Shown: positions 24,159 to 36,517 of the stretch, one piece after another
Position numbering within the stretch: position 1 is the first letter of the stretch
How the letters are laid out: every line of letters starts with the position of its first letter
From: Capniomyces stellatus
Taxonomy: Eukaryota > Kickxellomycota > Harpellomycetes > Harpellales > Legeriomycetaceae
Reading direction: 5' to 3'
Length of the DNA stretch: 64,000 bases
Assembly (NCBI GenBank): GCA_001661515.1
Contig: LUVW01000016.1
Location: forward strand, 439,496 to 503,495
Notes under the pieces: model-generated
Told to the model about the DNA's origin: nothing
What the model saw: only the letters and a program-made list of their open reading frames with translations
Database searches by the model: none
Program-made: the position numbers and the translations under genes

Positions 24159-26158
24159 TCCTAGCAAACAACTAAAGCCTATAATTACTGTGCAGTAATA
24201 AACTCATCCAACTTTTACACCAAGCGAGCTAGGCTTTTAATTCTCTTTTCTTTGAATTTATAGGAAAACCTGGCCTATCACCTTACTGATGCCAGCAGTA
24301 AACTAGTTAAATATGATATTAATTAAAATCCAAAGAGTATTCTTTGAGTTTTGGTCCCATTTTGGAATAGTTTTCTGATTAAGGTGCCGCTCATAAAGAC
24401 AACTTTATTCTCCTTTTCTTTTCTGCTTGCTTGTTTAAAGTTGCGAGCTCCCTCAACCAAGACTATTTAAGCTTTGGGCACTAGAGCAAATGGCTGATAA
24501 ACCTGGGGGTACCTGAATGGTCGAAACGGGAATTAGCTTGAAAATGGTGTATTTTTAACCATTCGTCGGATTTGTAACACATCTTTTTTGCAAGTAAGCA
24601 CAGAACAAATGGGGCATGGCCAAAGAAGGAATACGATTAAAGCCGTTACACAATCGCAAATCCGCTTGTACTCGTTACTTGTTTACTCGTCTCTATTTAC
24701 TTTTACTTTTTAAATACCTTCTTTTTACGTTTTGCCTACAACCCAAAATCGCCAATTTCCAATTCGCTAACAAAGCGTTCAAATTAAAGAAGCAATAGCA
24801 CAATGAACCCAACACAGCGTTAAAACGCTGGTAATACAAATACCATTGTTGCCTGAGTGGGCGATTAAACGTTGGGCAGCAAGGACCGCTACCTACTACA
24901 CATTTATGCTTTTATTTGTATTTATATTCGAAACAATACACAAACCAACCATTAAGTCGCTACCCTTGCTTCACTGTATACACTATGGACTTATTGTACC
25001 ATTTAGCCAATCTTGGTAACCTTGAGGCTCACAAAAAAAAATACACCTTGCCATCGTTTTAAACGTATAATGCATAATCTGGCCAGCGATTAACAAAAGG
25101 TAACCTATAGCCTGAACTAACAATCAAACAATATGCGGCTATTGTTTATCCACCTTGACAGACAATTCTCTTAAGATGTGTTTTGAGTTATTCGGCTTTA
25201 AAAAAAAAATGGCGCTAATAACAGCTGATAAGTCGCTGTTTGTTTTTGTTATTGTTCACTTATATTTTGTTCTTGCAATTGTTTTTACTCGCGTCCTTGT
25301 CCTTGTCCTCGCTTTGCATTTCGTAATAACAACATAGTTTGGGTACCAATTCTTTGTATCAAACAAGTTATTTTAGTTTACATTATACTCCAAATATCGA
25401 TAGGCTGCATCGCTTTTTTTTTGAACGGATTGGCAATTGATTCGATTGGCGACTGATCCGATATATCAAGCGAATTGCTTCTAGCAATCAATGCTGTGGT
25501 TTATATCTAAATACACCAAAGTACATTCAAGTAAAGTTTTTATCAGCGTATATTCCCAGTACACTACAGGAACTAGGTTTGCCAATAAATATGATTATAT
25601 ATTGTATATATCCAAAGTATAATTTTATGTACTTGAGCATCGATACTGGGAGGCGTTCAAGAACTAGTTTTGTGATTGTGCATTTGTAAGCAGAGTGTGA
25701 TGGGCTTTGATTTATAAAAATATACATAGATATGTAGGCAGTGCACAGCCAGGTTGGTATTTTAGCTACACTTGGCAACTTACCTGGCTGCCATTGTACT
25801 ATGCCGTGCCATTAGTCTCAAATTAACATCAGTATTCGCGAATTACCAAGGCGTTTCTTTTAATTACACTTGATTTATTTTGCCAAACTAAAATCGAAAT
25901 AGCTGATCTGATCGGTGATTGGTTAGTGGGAATTTGAAAAAGCCAATTTTTGTAAAAAAAAAAAAAAAAGTTGTTTTACTCAAAGAATGCAAAATTTTAA
26001 CACTTGAATATCTGGCAGAACTTTTAAACTATATTGAATATTACATTTTATTCTAGTTTTGCAACTTTCAGGTACAATCAAGAAAGTCGAAATCTCTACA
26101 CGCATTGACACTCGAAGGGCAAAAGTTAAAATAAGAAAAGACAGGGTTCAGAGCAATT

Positions 26159-27970
26159 ATGGGAGATAAAAGAGGAGCACAGCAAGAATCAGCTCAAAGC
26201 GAAAAGCGCCAAAAGCGGTCAAAAAGCTATGTAGAGGCAAAGGTAAGGTGTTCTTCTGCTGTTTCGCGTCACATTTTAATTCAGGTGATATGAAATAAGA
26301 CCTAATGCACAAAATGAATGAAAATGCCTAATTAGATTGAGCAAGAAGAATTAGGATTGGGATTAACAGCAGGGATCAAAGGGTTCTATGTTACAAGCGA
26401 GCTGGGCAAAGAGCGCAGAAGCGCCAAAGAGGTTATCAGACTTCTCGATGATGTAAGTGACTGAAAAACTCCTTTGCAAATCGCTCGCCACATTCTAATG
26501 ATGTATTTTTTTTTTTGCATTTACTAACGTAAATAAATAATATGAATGTACATGTATATGTATTGATTGAAAAAAAAACAGTACTTGAAAGAGATGCAAC
26601 CTGAGCTGGATTCAGCAGAAAAAACCGAGGAAAGCGAGCAAAAAGGCAATGATTCTGAAGACCAGGAAAAAACAGATAGTATCGAGGATCAAATAGCAAA
26701 CGAGCTAAATCAGATGCGTGCACCTAGAAAGAAGTCAATATTCAAGCCATTGTACTCGAAGGCTAATTGCGGTGAGGATCCGGTTAGAAAATAAAACAAA
26801 ATATATTCTGACGCTTCTTTATATAATTGTGACTATGATATAGATTGTGGTTTGGTTGACTGTGAAGCTTTATGGCGATTACTGTTGATATTTGAGGTAC
26901 TTTCGATGTTTATGCTGATATTGATATTGCTTTTAAACTTAAAAAACACCAATAGTGACATTTATTTCAAGCCCAAAGGAAGTGGACGTGGTGGCAATGG
27001 CGGAGAAGATTATGAATGACACTGCAACAGAAAAGAAACGGGCTACCAGGTATGTAGTGGATACAGCTTTATTTAAGCTGCTTCTCCAATATGGCCATAG
27101 TTGACCATTTTTGCCAAAATTCCAATACATAACATCGATTCTAGTAGCAGACTATAAATAAAACCATACGTTTTTTTTTTCTTGATAATGTAGATTTACG
27201 AGCAGAATTATTCCAATGCAAATAACATGCCATGCTAACCTTGATGAAATTACCAAAACGGCAAAAGAGATTGGCGGCTTTTTACTCTTGGAGGATACAC
27301 CAAAATCCACAGTAAGAAGAATAAGAGAGAGAAATAAGAGAAAAAAGAATAGATTATAAACATATATTGAACAACACACTTTTTGTGGTAAACAAAATTT
27401 CAGAAAAAAGCTTGGTTGGTTGCTGGCTTGATGAGCGTTGATGAGTAATAGATTATATTTGCATATGCTTTAATGTTGCTGAATGACTTGTAGTTTATGG
27501 TAGCCGCAAAAATCAGGAACAATGCCAAGGTTCAGAAAGAGGTTGTTACCAACCTGCTAGGGGGTATATTTGGTGTAAAAAACAAAGTTGATTTGACAAA
27601 CCCAGAGTACACACTAATCATCGAAGTTTTTAGGGTAAAATGACGATTTAATACATGCTAATTCAACACAGACACACTCTATTTGCTAAAAGAATGCTCA
27701 AGTCCGGGTCTACAACTAGTAATTATAAATAAATATGTGATATGTGATATGTGTTATAAATAGGGAATCTGTATCATGAGCATCGTCAAAGATTACAACA
27801 AACTGCGCAAGTACAATATTGTCGGGTTGTTTTCAGATGGCTATTTGGAGAACAGGCCATCTAGAGTTAGTGCTGGAAGCAAAGCTAAAGAGGATGCAAG
27901 CGAAGGAAGCAAGGACGAAACGCCCGCTCCCGAGTCCCAAGAAACCAAAGATAACGACGCAGCTGTTTGA
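26159..27970 (+). CDS. TAN1: tRNA N4-acetylcytidine cofactor Tan1/THUMPD1, 7 exons
   Basis: A tRNA-binding adaptor that directs the acetyltransferase Kre33/NAT10 to cytidine 12 of tRNA-Ser and tRNA-Leu. Exons are 26159-26242, 26336-26452, 26582-26771, 26956-27049, 27194-27311, 27494-27634 and 27764-27970; 316 aa. The N-terminal ferredoxin-like part begins IKGFYVTSELGKERR; an acidic insert of Glu/Asp/Ser residues follows. The THUMP domain runs through TRFTSRIIPMQITCHAN, the FMVAAKIRNNAKV strand-helix, KVDLTNPEYTLIIEVFR and GICIMSIV, near the C-terminus. A Ser/Lys/Glu-rich tail of about 40 residues ends the protein. All seven exons are needed to build the fold and the phases agree. Confidence 0.92.
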
Positions 27971-28250
27971 CGACCAAACTGATGTTGTTTTTGGCCGTTT
28001 GTAGTGTTTAATTGTGGAAGTAATTTATTTAGAATCGATTCAAATATAGCCAGCCATTACGAAATAAAACCAAATATATAAACAAAAAATAGCTGGCCCT
28101 TAAAAATAAAATTAAACCGCCGCCTAATTTAGAGTTGATTAATAACAAATGGCAAAGTAGATGTGGTTCTAGAAACTTATTTAGTTGTGAATGAAGTTCC
28201 CAACAATCGATAGATATATTTATTTATATGTACACCATATTAATATAAGT

Positions 28251-30432
28251 CTACTCGCGGTTGCGGTCAGGGTTGAAGCGACCCACTTTCATCTCAGATA
28301 TTTTATATTTGGCCAAGTCAATCTGCGGTAAATGCATCGGCACCGATTTGTCAGGAATGTAAACATAGCAAACTAACAAAGTCTGGTTATTCAAATCCAA
28401 TGTCAGTGACAATCTTTACCAAAGTTTCTACAAAAATGTGCAAGGTGTGTATACATGGCTAAATCTGGTTACCTTTCGAACTTGGGAGCAAATCCGACTA
28501 CAGCTGTGTAAATATCGTAACTGGGAATGTTCACTTGGTCCACAAGGGCTTTCTTTTTTTCCATCGTTGCTTATCGGGATTATTTTTACTGCAAATCTAT
28601 TGACACATTCAATCAAACAATTTCGAGTTATTGGGAGAATGATAAACATATTCAACATTTAGTGAAGTTATTAGCGAGAGGTTTAGTATCGGTTCAAAAG
28701 GCTCGAGGACAGCGCTGTCAAAATATTGTAAAATTAAAATTAAAACTGATAATTGAAATGTCTTACTGAGAGTGACTGCTTTGTGGCCCGCTTTTGTATA
28801 AAACTATCCGGTCAGTTAAACCATGTCGATTAATTAGTGGAGCCAAAAGGAAACACAGAAAAAATAATTTTGTTGGGCTTATTTGATTATACAAACATTG
28901 TCAGATAGCAATGTTAAGAGTAGAGTTGGTTTACCAAAATCAGTAGCAAATTTCAATCCAGACCTAACTACCCAGCCTCGGCTGCGGTAGTAGTAGTATA
29001 CAGCATAGTCGATTAACAATTTGTTATCCCACCCTAAATTTTCATCAAAAATTCCTAACAAACTTTTCCAGAGTCTATGTTCGTCCATTAGAGACTGATG
29101 TACATAAGCATTGATGGTTACTCGTTTTCTGATTAAGCGATGTCCGCTACTACGCCCATTAACGCCGTGTAATGCTAAAAAAAATAGAGTACATCATTTA
29201 CCCCATTGCTATACACCCTCAAACATTTCAACCCGGTAGTTAAAAACAGAGTCTCGCATAAACTGAGTTGCAGTGGTTCCATAAACTCCGCCTCCTTGCT
29301 CGTGACATCTTCGTAGCACTCTTTTAAACCTAGAAAAAAAAAAGAAAAAAACAGCCATTGGTATGAAAATAGTATCGCAAAGTGCACATTTACAGCGCCA
29401 GAACTATACAAGCTATATGTATGTACATATATACACAAGTGTATATTAGTTCAATTCAGATTCACAAACAAATCTTACTTCGTGTTGCTCCTGCTCTATC
29501 TATCCGTCTTTGCCAAGTAATTTCTTCAACGTAGCCAATAACATCTATAACATATCAAGTAGTCCAATTTCCAGATACCATTTATATATATATGTATATG
29601 TTTTATTAACAAGCTTTGTGTGTTGGTTGTGGTTTTGGCTCAAATAGCCATCAGTTTATTATTACTATTTGCACCACATACCGTTATCACTGGACATGTT
29701 CTTTTCATGTCTATCCTTAAATGTGGGCTCAGATCGAGACAGAATCCCCTTCCCAAAGGTACCATTTTCCCATAATTTCTTGACGCTGGAAGGGTCCACA
29801 CACCATACCTGGGCATCAATAATCTTATTTGTCTCAGTGTCGTACACTAGAGTTAGATCAGCAACTAAATCGTTTGAAAACACTATTTGTTCTGCTGTGA
29901 GCCACATTAGATTATTAGCAACAATCTCAAACACCATATTTTTAACTCGTCGACTATTTTCGGATATACTTTTGTACACTTTCACGAACTTCGAGTCATT
30001 TACACTATCTTCCGCTGCTGTGGTTGTGCCCGATTCCACTTTGCGTGCTTTTGCTCTATGGGATATTTCTGATTTTATTAAATTGCCTGAAACGGGAATC
30101 GAACCAGAGTCTAAATCCACCCCTGTGTTTGTAGCTGCATCCGACTGCTTGGCCAAGCTATCTGCTTCATTTGCGCTTTTGGATTGAAACACTCTTTGGA
30201 AACTGATTCTAATACCAATGTTGCCGATATTCCTAGCAAGTATTTGTATACCAGTGCCCAAAGTATGAACTATTGTTGTTTTCAGAACTCTGTTCGAATA
30301 GTCTAGTGTCTGGTTTAAAAGCAGGTTTAGGATCGAGGTGTATAGTTTTATTGGAAAAGAGTAGCCCCTTTCCACTTTTTTTCTATTTCCTTTCTTTATA
30401 CGCTTTTTTTCTGAGATCTGTACCGATTCCAT
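28251..30432 (-). CDS. SEN2: tRNA-splicing endonuclease catalytic subunit Sen2, 7 exons
   Basis: Cleaves the 5' splice site of intron-containing pre-tRNAs. Exons are 29682-30432, 29479-29544, 29202-29329, 28935-29094, 28767-28803, 28473-28596 and 28251-28382; 465 aa. Exon 1 carries the Sen2 signature FGKGILSRSEPTF. Exon 3 holds LQLSLCETLFLTTGLKCL. Exon 4 ends in the catalytic-domain motif YRSRGWVVRSGLKFATDF, with the catalytic Tyr region just upstream. A 37-nt exon gives VLYKSGPQSSHSQ, supplying the likely catalytic His. Then come FAVKIIPIS and SRICSQVRK|TLLVCYVYIP. The C-terminus (ISEMKVGRFNPDRNRE) fits the family end. Between exon 1 and exon 4 the spacing matches Sen2 only if the AG at 29095-29096 is used. 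The basic N-terminal region is long and probably disordered. Confidence 0.9.
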
Positions 30433-31209
30433 AGTTGTAGTTATTATTTTTGTTTACTTGTGCTGTCCAAATTAAGCCTTGTGCATTTTTGTAAAGCTCA
30501 ACGTGCAATACAATCTAAATGTGGCTTTTACGTTTTAATTGCGCCCGCCTTCGTTTTGGTTTTAGTTTTCGATGTTTTGCTGTAGTATATTTCAAGGAGA
30601 CTCGGCTTGATTTGTTTTTAAGCGTCGTTTATAATGGTAATTAATGTTAAAGAGATGATGGTAAAAAGTAAACCCGTTTTCGGGAAATAAACTATCCAAC
30701 ACTGTTGCATAATAAATACCCAACAACTAATCAAAGTAATTCCACTCAATATTGTTCGCAAAAAAATAATAATTCGGTTTTCGATTTGGTGGTTTGCAGG
30801 TCCGCAAGAGCCAATTGGAAGGTGTTTAGCCTTTTATTGATATTATAGAGGGAATTGTTTATTGAAAGGAAGCGCACCAGAAATATCGTTTCGGATTATC
30901 TTGAAATAACCCCCCAGTTAAGGTAAAGGGCGGATTAGGCTGCAACAATATAACGACACAGGTTTTATCACAACGGATCAAGAAGCTTTGAATCTTAATT
31001 ACGAATTCCCGAACAAACGTAACAACAAGATACCTCAAATATATAAATACACACATGAACAAAACAAGTAACTGCACTGTAATGGTTAAAGCAAAAAAAA
31101 AAACAGACACTAGAAAACAGACTCTTGAAAACAAACTTTAACAGCTATTATTTTTTGGGACAGTAGGGCCATAAAGTTATAAAGATCAATCACTTGGGTT
31201 TTTCTAGCC
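30433..31209. other. Divergent spacer between SEN2 and GET4
   Basis: A 777-bp AT-rich region that should contain both promoters. No gene, RNA or repeat is recognised. The minus-strand ORF at 30859-31134 is hydrophobic but lacks any domain and overlaps the likely GET4 promoter. Confidence 0.55.
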
Positions 31210-33126
31210 ATGAGTAGTTCAGACGCAAAAAGAACTGACCGGATTATAAGCAATCTTGTGAAAAACATATCTGATGGAAATTTCTACGAAGGCCATCAAG
31301 CATTGAGAACGGTCGTAAGCAGGTAAATAATTCTAAGCTCGATTTATACCAGCTTAATTTATCCATAGCGGATAATAGAGGAAGTAGCTGGAGCAGAAAA
31401 GTAACTCAATATAAACAACAACAATAGCTTGATGAAAAGTGGCGTATGAAAGCTTTAAAAAAACGAGTTGAAGGATGAAGAGGTGGTTAGTAACAATGCT
31501 TTTATGGAATTGTGAATATAGATATGTCAAGTTAAAAAAAATCTCAGCGGCGATTGCGCTTTTGTCAGCTGGTGCCAAAGAACTGTCCAGATTTGAACAA
31601 TGGGGTAGCGTTTCAGATCTGATTTTATATATGCTAAAGGTCTACAGGGACCACAACGTAGAGGTTGACCAAGAGTCTAAAGGCAAGCGTTTCCTCATTT
31701 TGTGTTTGTTTTAGATTGCTTTATATTATAATTATTTATGCTGCTACCTTTTCTGTTTTATTTATATTTGTTCTAGTTCTTTTTATAGTGATATAAATGC
31801 ATAGTAATGATAATTGGTGAATAACTTGATGTTTGAAAATAGAGCGATTATTTGACATGACGCTAGAGTTTCCACCGCAGAATAAAGTATTAAAGACGAT
31901 AGCGGATGCTGCGGTAGGGTAAATATTCGAGCTGCAGTTAATTTCCCTTTAGCACAACAACTATTGCACAAAATAACATACTTAAAACAGCCAACTTTTA
32001 CCATTGTTACTGACGTACAACACGCACTTTTTAGATGGTCAATTTCGCAAAACAACTCGCAGGTTGGAGATGCTCAGATCCACCACTTTTTTGCTACAAT
32101 GTATAACCAAGGTAATATACTTTGACTACCCTGGTGGTCTTGGTGTTTGAGGTTTCTAGTCTATGTGTATCCACATAGACAATAGATGTTTAAGGAAGCT
32201 GATGCTGTTTTAATAATATTGCATCTTTGCATGCCAAGGTTGATCAAGATGCGAATTAAACCATGATTCGGTATTAACTGTGTGGCTTAGGGGGCAGGTT
32301 TGAGGAGTCTGAAAAACATTATCTTTTTGGTACAACCGAAAGCTTTACAGCGATGGGCCATATGTATTGGAACTGGTCGGTGAGCAGTGGAGGCGAGGAG
32401 CCTGGCATTTTTGTTTCAAGAGGAGTTTTCCAGTAATAACCACTTTTCTGTTCTATTGTTTATCATGCCTTTCTATAGCATATTTTATTACTCATTTCTT
32501 CGCCTTTTTTATTATTATTTATAACTTTGATGCTTGATCACAAGCCTTAAGCAAGGTCTGTAAGTGTGGGTGATTTGTTGTATGTTGCATCATTAGGCTG
32601 CTGACTATGGGTAATGTGGAAGGAGCATCAAATTGCTATAGAGCCTTCTTACTGGCAGCGAAGCAAGGTGGGGTGGAGGTTGAGAAAAAATCAATCGAGT
32701 CTTCAACCGAGAACCTGATTTGCGAATATAGTTCAGAGATTCCGCTGCTAAATATGTGCCAGATTCTTTTGGTTTGTGTACAGAAAAGTAACGGAGATCC
32801 CGAGTCAAGCGCCACAAAGGCGTTCAATATCTGTAGACGCCGTTACTCGCACTTGTTTGGAATCAATGAAAATAACTTTGCTAGAGTAAGTACCGCTATT
32901 TTTCCACTCTGTTTAACATTGTTGTTTAGCTTTGCATGTGACTCGATATAGCCGCTTAAGGAATATAAAAAGTCTCGCTATTGCCAACTGTGTGATAAAT
33001 ATGTAGATGTTCCAGGAAATAGGCGATATTTACTTTGGTATAAAGGTCCAAAAACAAACCAACATTTTGGCCGAATTGATGTCAAGCATGTTTGCTGACC
33101 CAAACACTCGTTCAATAGGCAACTAG
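31210..33126 (+). CDS. GET4: GET pathway protein Get4 (TRC35), 7 exons
   Basis: Scaffold with Get5 that hands tail-anchored membrane proteins from Sgt2 to the Get3 ATPase in the cytosol. Exons are 31210-31322, 31522-31682, 31843-31918, 32035-32111, 32291-32432, 32597-32885 and 33007-33126; 325 aa, the usual length. The all-helical repeats show family motifs: NFYEGHQALRTVVSRYVKL, AIALLSAGAKEL, the LEFPPQNK loop, DAQIHHFFATMY, HYLFGTTES, and the later long helices. Exon 2 ends in a GC donor (AAAG|GCAAGC), required by phase. The gene starts MSSSDAKRTDRI, with a start in an ordinary context. No break or missing segment was found. Confidence 0.92.
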
Positions 33127-33515
33127 TTTTATTTCAATTCTTTAAAAAAATTCACTCTGTTTTCTTATTGCTAATCAGCTTTATAATCTACAATGAGCGA
33201 ATTTTTTTTTTTTGTTATTATCAAATTACAATGTTTTATTAAATAACCTTGTTGCAATGTGATGTATTGGGTTTTCTGAATTGCACGTTAAGACGAAAAC
33301 ACATCAATTAAGCAAAAGAGCTCCCCCTTAACAAATCTTAAATTTAGAGTTGGTTTAAAAGAGGGTTGTGATATCTTTTAGCAACTTTTTTTTTTTTAAA
33401 AAAAAGCGATCAAGGAAAAATAAAAAAGAAAAAAAAGAAAAAAAGAATAGAATTGAGATAACATACTAGTATTAAAAGTAGCAATAGCATGCTATGCTGG
33501 ACTTGGATGGTATAT
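33127..33515. other. Convergent spacer between GET4 and FOX2
   Basis: 389 bp with poly-A/T runs at 33389-33450; it holds two 3' UTRs. Nothing else is seen. Confidence 0.6.
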
Positions 33516-36500
33516 TTATAGCTTGGATTTCACAATGGAAACAGCTTTAACCGGGGTCTTAAACTCGGCTACGGCATCAGAAATCACTACCAAGTCACGC
33601 TCCAAAACCTTGACAGAGAATATAACTCTCTTTGGGTTAGACTTGTCAATCCACATGCTGGTGGATAGCGTTTCACCTGGATACACTGGCGATGAGAATC
33701 TAACCTTTACAGCGCCCAAAAGACTGGCGTCTCCATCTACCATCCCATTGACAACGTGGCGGGTAGCGAATCCCATAGTACAAAGCCCATGCAGGATTGG
33801 AACTTTGAAGTTACCCTTTGAAGACATGGCAGGATCAATGTGCAATGGGTTGTAGTCGCCTGAAAGTCTGTAAAGCGCAGCTTGGTCTTCACTCGTTTTT
33901 TGGGTAATAACCAGGTCTGGCGTCGTCTTTGGGGCTGCTGAAGAGCTTGTAGCCAAAGGATCCCTGGTTGGTGCAGGAGCTGGATTAAACCCGTCCTGTT
34001 TGCTAAACCCACCAATTCCACGAATGAACTGTGTAGATTCTGACTCGGCCACTAGTTCCCCACTATCGCCATCTAGCAGCTTGCATTTCATAACAACAGC
34101 TGCACCCTTCCCTTTATCGGCAATGTCAACAATCTCTGGCTCAATTAAGAATGTGCCCGATGTGGGTATGTCTGAGTATATTTTAACAAACTGCTCGCCA
34201 TGGAGCAGCATCATTGGGTCAAACTTTGGCAAGTAGTCTTCTGCCCCAATCTCAGCGTAGAAGGAAGGAATGACCGCAAATGTTGGGAAGGTCTGAAAGT
34301 CGCTCGAGTTTTCGTACACGAGTGGTAAATCTTTGCGTGATGCACCAATTCCCAGTGAATAAAGCATCACATCTCTTTCGGTATATTCGTGGCGAGTCTT
34401 GGGGAACTTGTGCGATCTTGCAGCTCTGACATCAACTACTTTTGTGTTGATCTTGGTTTTTTCTTTACTCTTAGCATCCTTCAGCGCTTTGTTCACGAAT
34501 GCGTCATCGCTTGGCATTGCTCTTCCATTGGCAACCGCAATATTTCTGAATATAATCTTTTTGTTCTCAACGTTGTTTGGCACGTGGTAGGCCTTGCCAT
34601 CGTTAAAGTTGGTTATTCTAGACCATTCGCTCCTAACAGCTTCGGGGGTAAATACATTCCCTGTTGTTGGGAAAGTTACACCAGCTGTTCTTTGGCGTCT
34701 AATTTGGCCAAACCAGCACGCACCAGCCATAAATGCTTTCCCTGTGGTTGTACACGACTCATGCGCCAAGTACCCAACCAGTGGTGCAGCGTACTCTGGC
34801 TTCAAAGCCTTAACAAACGCTGGCGGGAGGAATGTGGCGGTCATTGCTGTGCCCGCGTTTGGAGCAAGACAGTTTACTCTAATGTTGTGCTTGGCACCCT
34901 CAATTGCCAGTGTCAACGTAAGTCCTACAATAGCCGCCTTCATGGCTGCATAGTTGGACTGACCAAAGTTTCCAAACAGCCCTGTTGTGGAGTTGATGTT
35001 AATAATTGAGCCTCCGCGCTGGCTAACAAACAGTGGCCACACTGACTTTGTCATTTTGTATGTGCCGTACAGATGCGTTCTATACACCTCTCTCCATTCT
35101 TTGAGATTGGAGTTGATGAATGATCTGTCCCTAAGTATTCCAGCGTTGTTGACAAGGATGTCAACTTTTCCAAACGATTTCAGCGTGAAATCAACTACAC
35201 GGTCGCCATACTCAACAGAGTCATGATTGGAAACAGCTACTCCGCCAAGCTTCAAAATCTCATCGCAAACCACATCCGCGCAATACTGGCCTTCGGAATT
35301 CTTGGCGTTGTCGTTTACCACAACTTTGGCGCCATGTTTGGAAAACATTAGTGCATAGTCTCGACCCAGTCCATTTCCTGCACCGGTCACTATTACAACC
35401 TTGTTATCGAACCGGAGCTCTGGACCTTGGGGGTTTGATGGAACCTTATGGCACTCTTTCAAAAATGTTGCATAGTCAATCCCAACCTTTTGAGTTGGAA
35501 ATAGTGTTTCATTTTCAAAGCCTGTAATCTCGTTATATCGCTGCTTGATAGCAGCCGGTGTGAGTGTTGGTCCAGGCTTGAAAAGTGCACCCTTTGACGA
35601 CTCCCACCTCACCTTGGAGATAAACCCACCAGCAACCTCAAACAGGCCCCCTGTTTCTGCAGTCTCTTCGTGTGTCAAGAATACCACCAATGGAACCACA
35701 TACTTTGTATCGAGCTGCTCCATGATGGCTTTATCGGTCGAAGTTGCCAGCATTCTGGACGCTGCCAATGGTAGTATCGTGTTGCACGTTATATTATACT
35801 TTGCGCCTTCTTGGCTTAGAGTATCGCTAAATCCGATCAGCGCATGCTTTGCTGCCGAGTAGTTTGCTTGCCCAAAGTTTCCATATAATCCTGCTGGCGA
35901 TGCTGTCATTATCACCCTGCCAAAGTTTTGTTTTTTAAAATAAACCCACGCTGCTCTAGTTAGCTTGTATGCCGCTTCCAAATGAACAGATATCACCTGC
36001 TCCCACTCTGATTCGGTCATTTTAGCAAAGGACCTATCCCTCAATATACCAGCGTTATTGATAAGCACATCGATTCTTCCAAACGATTTGATTGCTGTCT
36101 CAATTATTTTCTCGCCATTCTCTACCGAGTCATAATTTGCAACAGCTTTCCCTCCACTTTCCACAATTTCCGAGACTACACTGTCTGCAGCTTTGCTTGA
36201 GCCTTCGTTTCCAAGTAGCGATACTCCCAGGTCATTCACTACCACCGAGGCACCACGTGATGCATAAAACAAGGCATACGACCTTCCGATTCCTATTTGT
36301 ATTTTGATGATTTGCGTTTCACTCTACTGTCTTTGCTTCTTTGCTTTTTGTTTTGTTTTGTTTTTGTTAACATACATTTAAACATAATCAAGAAAGGAGT
36401 AAAGTAAGAAAAAAATATATTGTTAAAAATGATGCAATAAGGCTAGCCAACTTTACCTCCACCTGCGCCAGTTATAGCTACAACACGCCCATCATATCTA

Positions 36501-36517
36501 AGACTCTTTGCTGCCAT
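33516..36517 (-). CDS. FOX2: Peroxisomal multifunctional beta-oxidation enzyme Fox2/MFE-2, 2 exons
   Basis: Performs the second and third steps of peroxisomal beta-oxidation: (R)-specific enoyl-CoA hydration and 3-hydroxyacyl-CoA dehydrogenation. Exons are 36457-36517 and 33516-36292; 945 aa. It has two tandem short-chain dehydrogenase domains: domain A with the nucleotide motif TGAGGGIG spanning the intron and active site YSAAK; domain B with TGAGNGLG and YAAMK. A hydratase-2 (MaoC hot-dog) domain follows, with the motif YRLSGDYNPLHIDP and HGLCTMG. The C-terminus is Ser-Lys-Leu, a classic PTS1 peroxisomal signal. The domain order is that of fungal Fox2; animal MFE-2 has one dehydrogenase domain and an SCP2 tail. 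The sequence is intact throughout. Confidence 0.96.

Larger units (their letters stand above)
21661..26158. other. Long gene-free region (about 4.5 kb)
   Basis: Between the divergent starts of the Whi3-like gene and TAN1. It contains pyrimidine-rich tracts (about 22600-22840), a poly-A run with 19 N (22904-22922), a duplicated TTTTTGCCTTTTACAC block near 23309 and 23333, and 13-bp repeats at 24107-24158. No protein domain, tRNA or snRNA could be recognised on either strand. A long 5' UTR of the Whi3-like gene or a non-coding RNA could lie here. Confidence 0.6.

Noticed and set aside
28428..28769. Several plus-strand ORFs of 70-80 codons
   Set aside because: They are antisense to SEN2 exons and introns and have no domain.
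30090..30115. A perfect tRNA B-box-like sequence (GGTTCGATTCC on the minus strand)
   Set aside because: It lies inside SEN2 exon 1, in frame and coding, with no cloverleaf or A box around it.
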